Part shown: piece by piece, positions 62,057 to 64,000 of the stretch
Numbering within the stretch: position 1 is the first letter of the stretch
Layout of the letters: the number at the start of each line of letters is the position of its first letter
NCBI GenBank assembly: GCA_963813435.1
Contig: CAWEYY010000004.1
Coordinates: 248,001-312,000, forward strand
DNA length: 64,000 nucleotides
Reading direction: 5' to 3'
From: AC-32 sp963813435
GTDB taxonomy: Bacteria; Actinomycetota; Thermoleophilia; Gaiellales; Gaiellaceae
Program-made: the position numbers and the translations under genes
The notes under the pieces: generated by a model
What the model was told of the DNA's origin: nothing
The model's database searches: none
The model's input: only the letters and a program-made list of their open reading frames with translations

Positions 62057-62069
62057 GCCCGAAGTGATA
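62033..62069. promoter_or_regulatory. Interlocked divergent promoters of thyX and DUF72
   Basis: Plus strand: TACACT at 62033-62038 ends 7 bases before GTG 62046 (thyX). Minus strand: TATCAC at 62069-62064 ends 7 bases before ATG 62056 (DUF72). Each -10 element lies inside the other gene's first codons. No clear -35 was found for either. Confidence 0.5.
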
Positions 62070-62753
62070 CCGGACAACACCGTGAGGGTCCTCGACCACG
62101 GCTTCGTCCGGCTCGACGACGCGATGGCCGACGACCTGTCCGTGGTGAACGGCGCGCGCGTCAGCTTCGCCCGGCACAAGGACGCGATGGACGAGTCCGA
62201 CGAGGGGCTGATCCGCTTCCTGATGCGCGACCGGCACGGCACGCCGTTCGAGCACAACTCGTTCCGCTTCCACATCCGCTGCCCGATCTTCGTCGCGCGC
62301 GAGTGGATGCGGCACCGCGTCGGGTCGTTCAACGAGTTCAGCCTCCGTTACGCCCGGGCAACCGACGACTTCTACGTCCCCGAGGCCGACGACGTGCGGA
62401 GCCAGATCGGCAAGCCGGGCGCCTACTCGTTCGAGCCCGTCTCCGACGAGGTCGCCGAGGTCACACGCGAGAAGCTGCGGGCCGTCTACGACGCGGCCTA
62501 CCAGGCGTACGAGGAGCTCGTCGAGCTCGGCGTGGCCCGCGAGCTCGCGCGCTGCGCGCTTCCGGTCGGCGCCTACACCGAGTTCTACTGGACGATCAAC
62601 GCGCGCTCGCTCATGAACTTCCTCTCACTGCGGAACTCCGAGACCGCGCAGCGCGAGATCCGCCGCTACGCGCAGGCGTGCGAGCTGTTCCTCGAGCAAC
62701 TGATGCCGGTCACCTACGCCGCCTTCGTGGCCGGCGGCCGCGTCTCGCCCTAG
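62046..62753 (+). CDS. thyX: Flavin-dependent thymidylate synthase
   Basis: 235 residues from GTG 62046 (ATG 62055 also possible). ThyX motif region: FLMRDRHGTPFEHNSFRFHI, then AREWMRHRVGSFNEFSLRYA, containing the RHRxxSxNExSxRY signature, plus FYWTINARSLMNFLSLRNSE. Makes dTMP from dUMP with FAD and methylenetetrahydrofolate. In the window tmk and nrdJ complete the dNTP supply set. Its TAG shares CTAG with the convergent anti-sigma gene. Confidence 0.96.
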   Translation: MAVMPEVIPDNTVRVLDHGFVRLDDAMADDLSVVNGARVSFARHKDAMDESDEGLIRFLMRDRHGTPFEHNSFRFHIRCPIFVAREWMRHRVGSFNEFSLRYARATDDFYVPEADDVRSQIGKPGAYSFEPVSDEVAEVTREKLRAVYDAAYQAYEELVELGVARELARCALPVGAYTEFYWTINARSLMNFLSLRNSETAQREIRRYAQACELFLEQLMPVTYAAFVAGGRVSP

Positions 62754-63361
62754 ACCCTCGCGGTCGCGAGGACGACCGGCTGAGCCCGGCTGCCGCGGAC
62801 GTGGCGTGTGACGACCCAGCCCGTGTATCGGCGGAAGCTGTATGGCGCGTTCAGGCGCACTGTCACCGTCTTCCCGTTCGAGCCGAAGGTTCCGCAGCTC
62901 GCGGTCGGCTTCCCGTTCCTGGTCAGGAACATCTCGTAATACGCATTCCGGGGCAGCTGCGGGAGGTTGTGAACGACGAGCCTCAGGGGCCAGTTGCCGC
63001 CGTTGTCGAGATCGCCGACGTCGAGCGTTGCCGATGCGCGCGGGGCGGCCTTCGTGCCGTGCATTGCCACAGAGCCGCGGGCATTGAAGTCCCCGCCGTT
63101 CCTGCTGCCGAACGCATAGCCGCCGATGAGCGCGACGAGCGCGATTGCGGCCGCGAGGGCGAGCAGGGCACCGACCCGTCGCCGGGGGAGGCCCTCCTGG
63201 TGGTGGCCGGACGGCTCGGCGTCCGGCTCGAGGAGCGCCGGCGGCAGCTCGGGCGGCGGCCCGGCGAAGACGAGCATCTGGTGCACGCGCTCGAGCCGGG
63301 CGCGCTCCTGCTCGTCCATGTCGTCGCCGACCAGCTCGCGGAAGTCAGGGGGCTGAGTCAT
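62750..63361 (-). CDS. RskA-like anti-sigma factor
   Basis: 203 residues: cytoplasmic N-terminus (FRELVGDDMDEQERARLERV) without the HxxxCxxC zinc motif, Pro-rich PPPELPPALLEPD, one membrane helix (VGALLALAAAIALVALIGGY), then an extracytoplasmic RskA beta domain (YYEMFLTRNGKPTASCGTF, GWVVTRHV). It would hold the adjacent ECF sigma factor at the membrane until regulated proteolysis. ATG 63361 overlaps the sigma stop (ATGA). Confidence 0.88.
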   Translation of the reverse strand: MTQPPDFRELVGDDMDEQERARLERVHQMLVFAGPPPELPPALLEPDAEPSGHHQEGLPRRRVGALLALAAAIALVALIGGYAFGSRNGGDFNARGSVAMHGTKAAPRASATLDVGDLDNGGNWPLRLVVHNLPQLPRNAYYEMFLTRNGKPTASCGTFGSNGKTVTVRLNAPYSFRRYTGWVVTRHVRGSRAQPVVLATARV

Positions 63362-63966
63362 CCCAGCTCCTCCAGCAGGTCGGCGAGGCGCGAGAGGGCC
63401 GCGCGCGTCCGCGTCTTGACGGTGCCGAGCGGGATGTCGAGGAACTCGGCCACCTCGGACTGGGAGAGCCCGCTCCAGTAGGCGAGCTCGATCACGGTGC
63501 GCTGGCTCTCCGGGAGATCTTCGAGAGCGCGGTGGACGCGCCACGAGACCCAGTCGGCCTCGGCGAGCTCGGGGGGCCCGGGCTCCGCGGACTCCGTCTC
63601 CGGTGTCTCGACGGGAGGCTCGCTGCGCGCCCGGCTACGGTCGACGATCGCGTTTCGGGCGACCGCGTAGAGCCAGGGGCCGCCGGGGCCGCGCTCGGGC
63701 TTGTAGCTGCGGGCCGCGCGCCAGACCGAGGCGAAGGTCTCCTGGACGGCGTCCTCGGCCCGGCCACGGTCGCCCAGGCGGCGCAGCGCGAGGCCGAACA
63801 TGGGTCGAGCGTAGCGGCGGTAGAGGACCTCGAAGGCGTCGGTGTCGCCGTCACCGGTCCGCTGGATCAGCTCGCCGTCGGATGCCTCGTTCACCCCCAC
63901 GGGGCGAATCGTCTCGTTTACCACCGGGGTGGGCAAGCCCCGACCCACTTCGATTGCGAGTTCCAT
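63358..63966 (-). CDS. ECF-family RNA polymerase sigma factor (SigK/SigL-like)
   Basis: 202 residues. Region 2: AFEVLYRRYARPMFGLALRR and DAVQETFASVWRAA; region 4: LPESQRTVIELAYWSGLSQS and DIPLGTVKTRTRAALSRL (helix-turn-helix). The two regions are separated by a Glu/Pro-rich linker. Paired by 4-base overlap with its RskA-type anti-sigma. ATG 63966 gives a 30-residue lead before region 2; GTG starts further in are possible. Confidence 0.93.
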   Translation of the reverse strand: MELAIEVGRGLPTPVVNETIRPVGVNEASDGELIQRTGDGDTDAFEVLYRRYARPMFGLALRRLGDRGRAEDAVQETFASVWRAARSYKPERGPGGPWLYAVARNAIVDRSRARSEPPVETPETESAEPGPPELAEADWVSWRVHRALEDLPESQRTVIELAYWSGLSQSEVAEFLDIPLGTVKTRTRAALSRLADLLEELG

Positions 63967-64000
63967 CGCATGGTTTTACGTCCGCTCCGCCGCTCTGGAT

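Overview
This window looks like the chromosome of a high-GC actinobacterium, most probably a member of the class Thermoleophilia (Gaiellales/Solirubrobacterales type). This is inference from gene content: a B12-dependent ribonucleotide reductase, a complete hopanoid operon, several class III nucleotidyl cyclases, flavin-dependent thymidylate synthase, a Tad/Flp pilus locus and GTG starts, some of them apparently leaderless. No rRNA is present to settle it. One tRNA (Thr, CGT) is present.

Layout. 0-8 kb: an SRPBCC protein, a GlsB-like membrane protein, a hydrolase-cyclase fusion, two cold-shock proteins, an NlpC/P60 protein, a lone P-loop ATPase of visibly lower GC whose C-terminus ends like an SSB tail, and nrdJ. 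8-18 kb: an accessory stretch with a membrane protein carrying a perfect 545 bp internal duplication, soxR with an aminotransferase, a Rieske protein behind a SoxR-type promoter, a decayed Rieske-cyclase duplication, and a large receptor-like gene (cyclase, membrane segment, beta-propeller, SBP_bac_5). 18-27 kb: O-antigen ligase-like protein, methyltransferase, LytR_C protein, sugar epimerase, tmk, holB, a second beta-propeller, an aldo/keto reductase and tRNA-Thr. 27-37 kb: small membrane or hypothetical proteins, a PYROXD2-like FAD enzyme, an MMPL transporter, a secreted glycosidase-like protein, a cyclophilin and a glycosyltransferase-like membrane protein. 37-47.6 kb: the Tad pilus locus on the minus strand (flp, tadE, cpaB, cpaE, cpaF, vWA, tadB, tadC, coiled coil), then an M15-like peptidase and a DUF192 protein. 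47.6-55.4 kb: a tightly overlapping hopanoid operon hpnC-hpnD-hpnE-shc-hpnH-hpnG-ispH, followed by yjbQ. 55.5-58.4 kb: membrane proteins and a CopC-CopD fusion. 58.4-64 kb: an epimerase, a subtilisin with VSWSD repeats, DUF72, thyX, and an anti-sigma/ECF sigma pair.

How parts fit together. The hopanoid operon runs from farnesyl diphosphate through squalene to hopene and C35 extension, with IspH supplying the precursor. Nearly identical 20 bp palindromes lie before hpnC, before the 55.5 kb membrane operon and at the start of the CopC-CopD gene, suggesting one regulator for all three. A dispersed two-hairpin repeat occurs in three mostly intergenic places and, as a diverged copy, inside the hpnC reading frame.

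Caution. Single-base indels break at least nine otherwise intact-looking genes, several of them at or beside short G/C runs. This may be uncorrected long-read error, so 'pseudogene' here means 'broken in this sequence', not proven loss of function.
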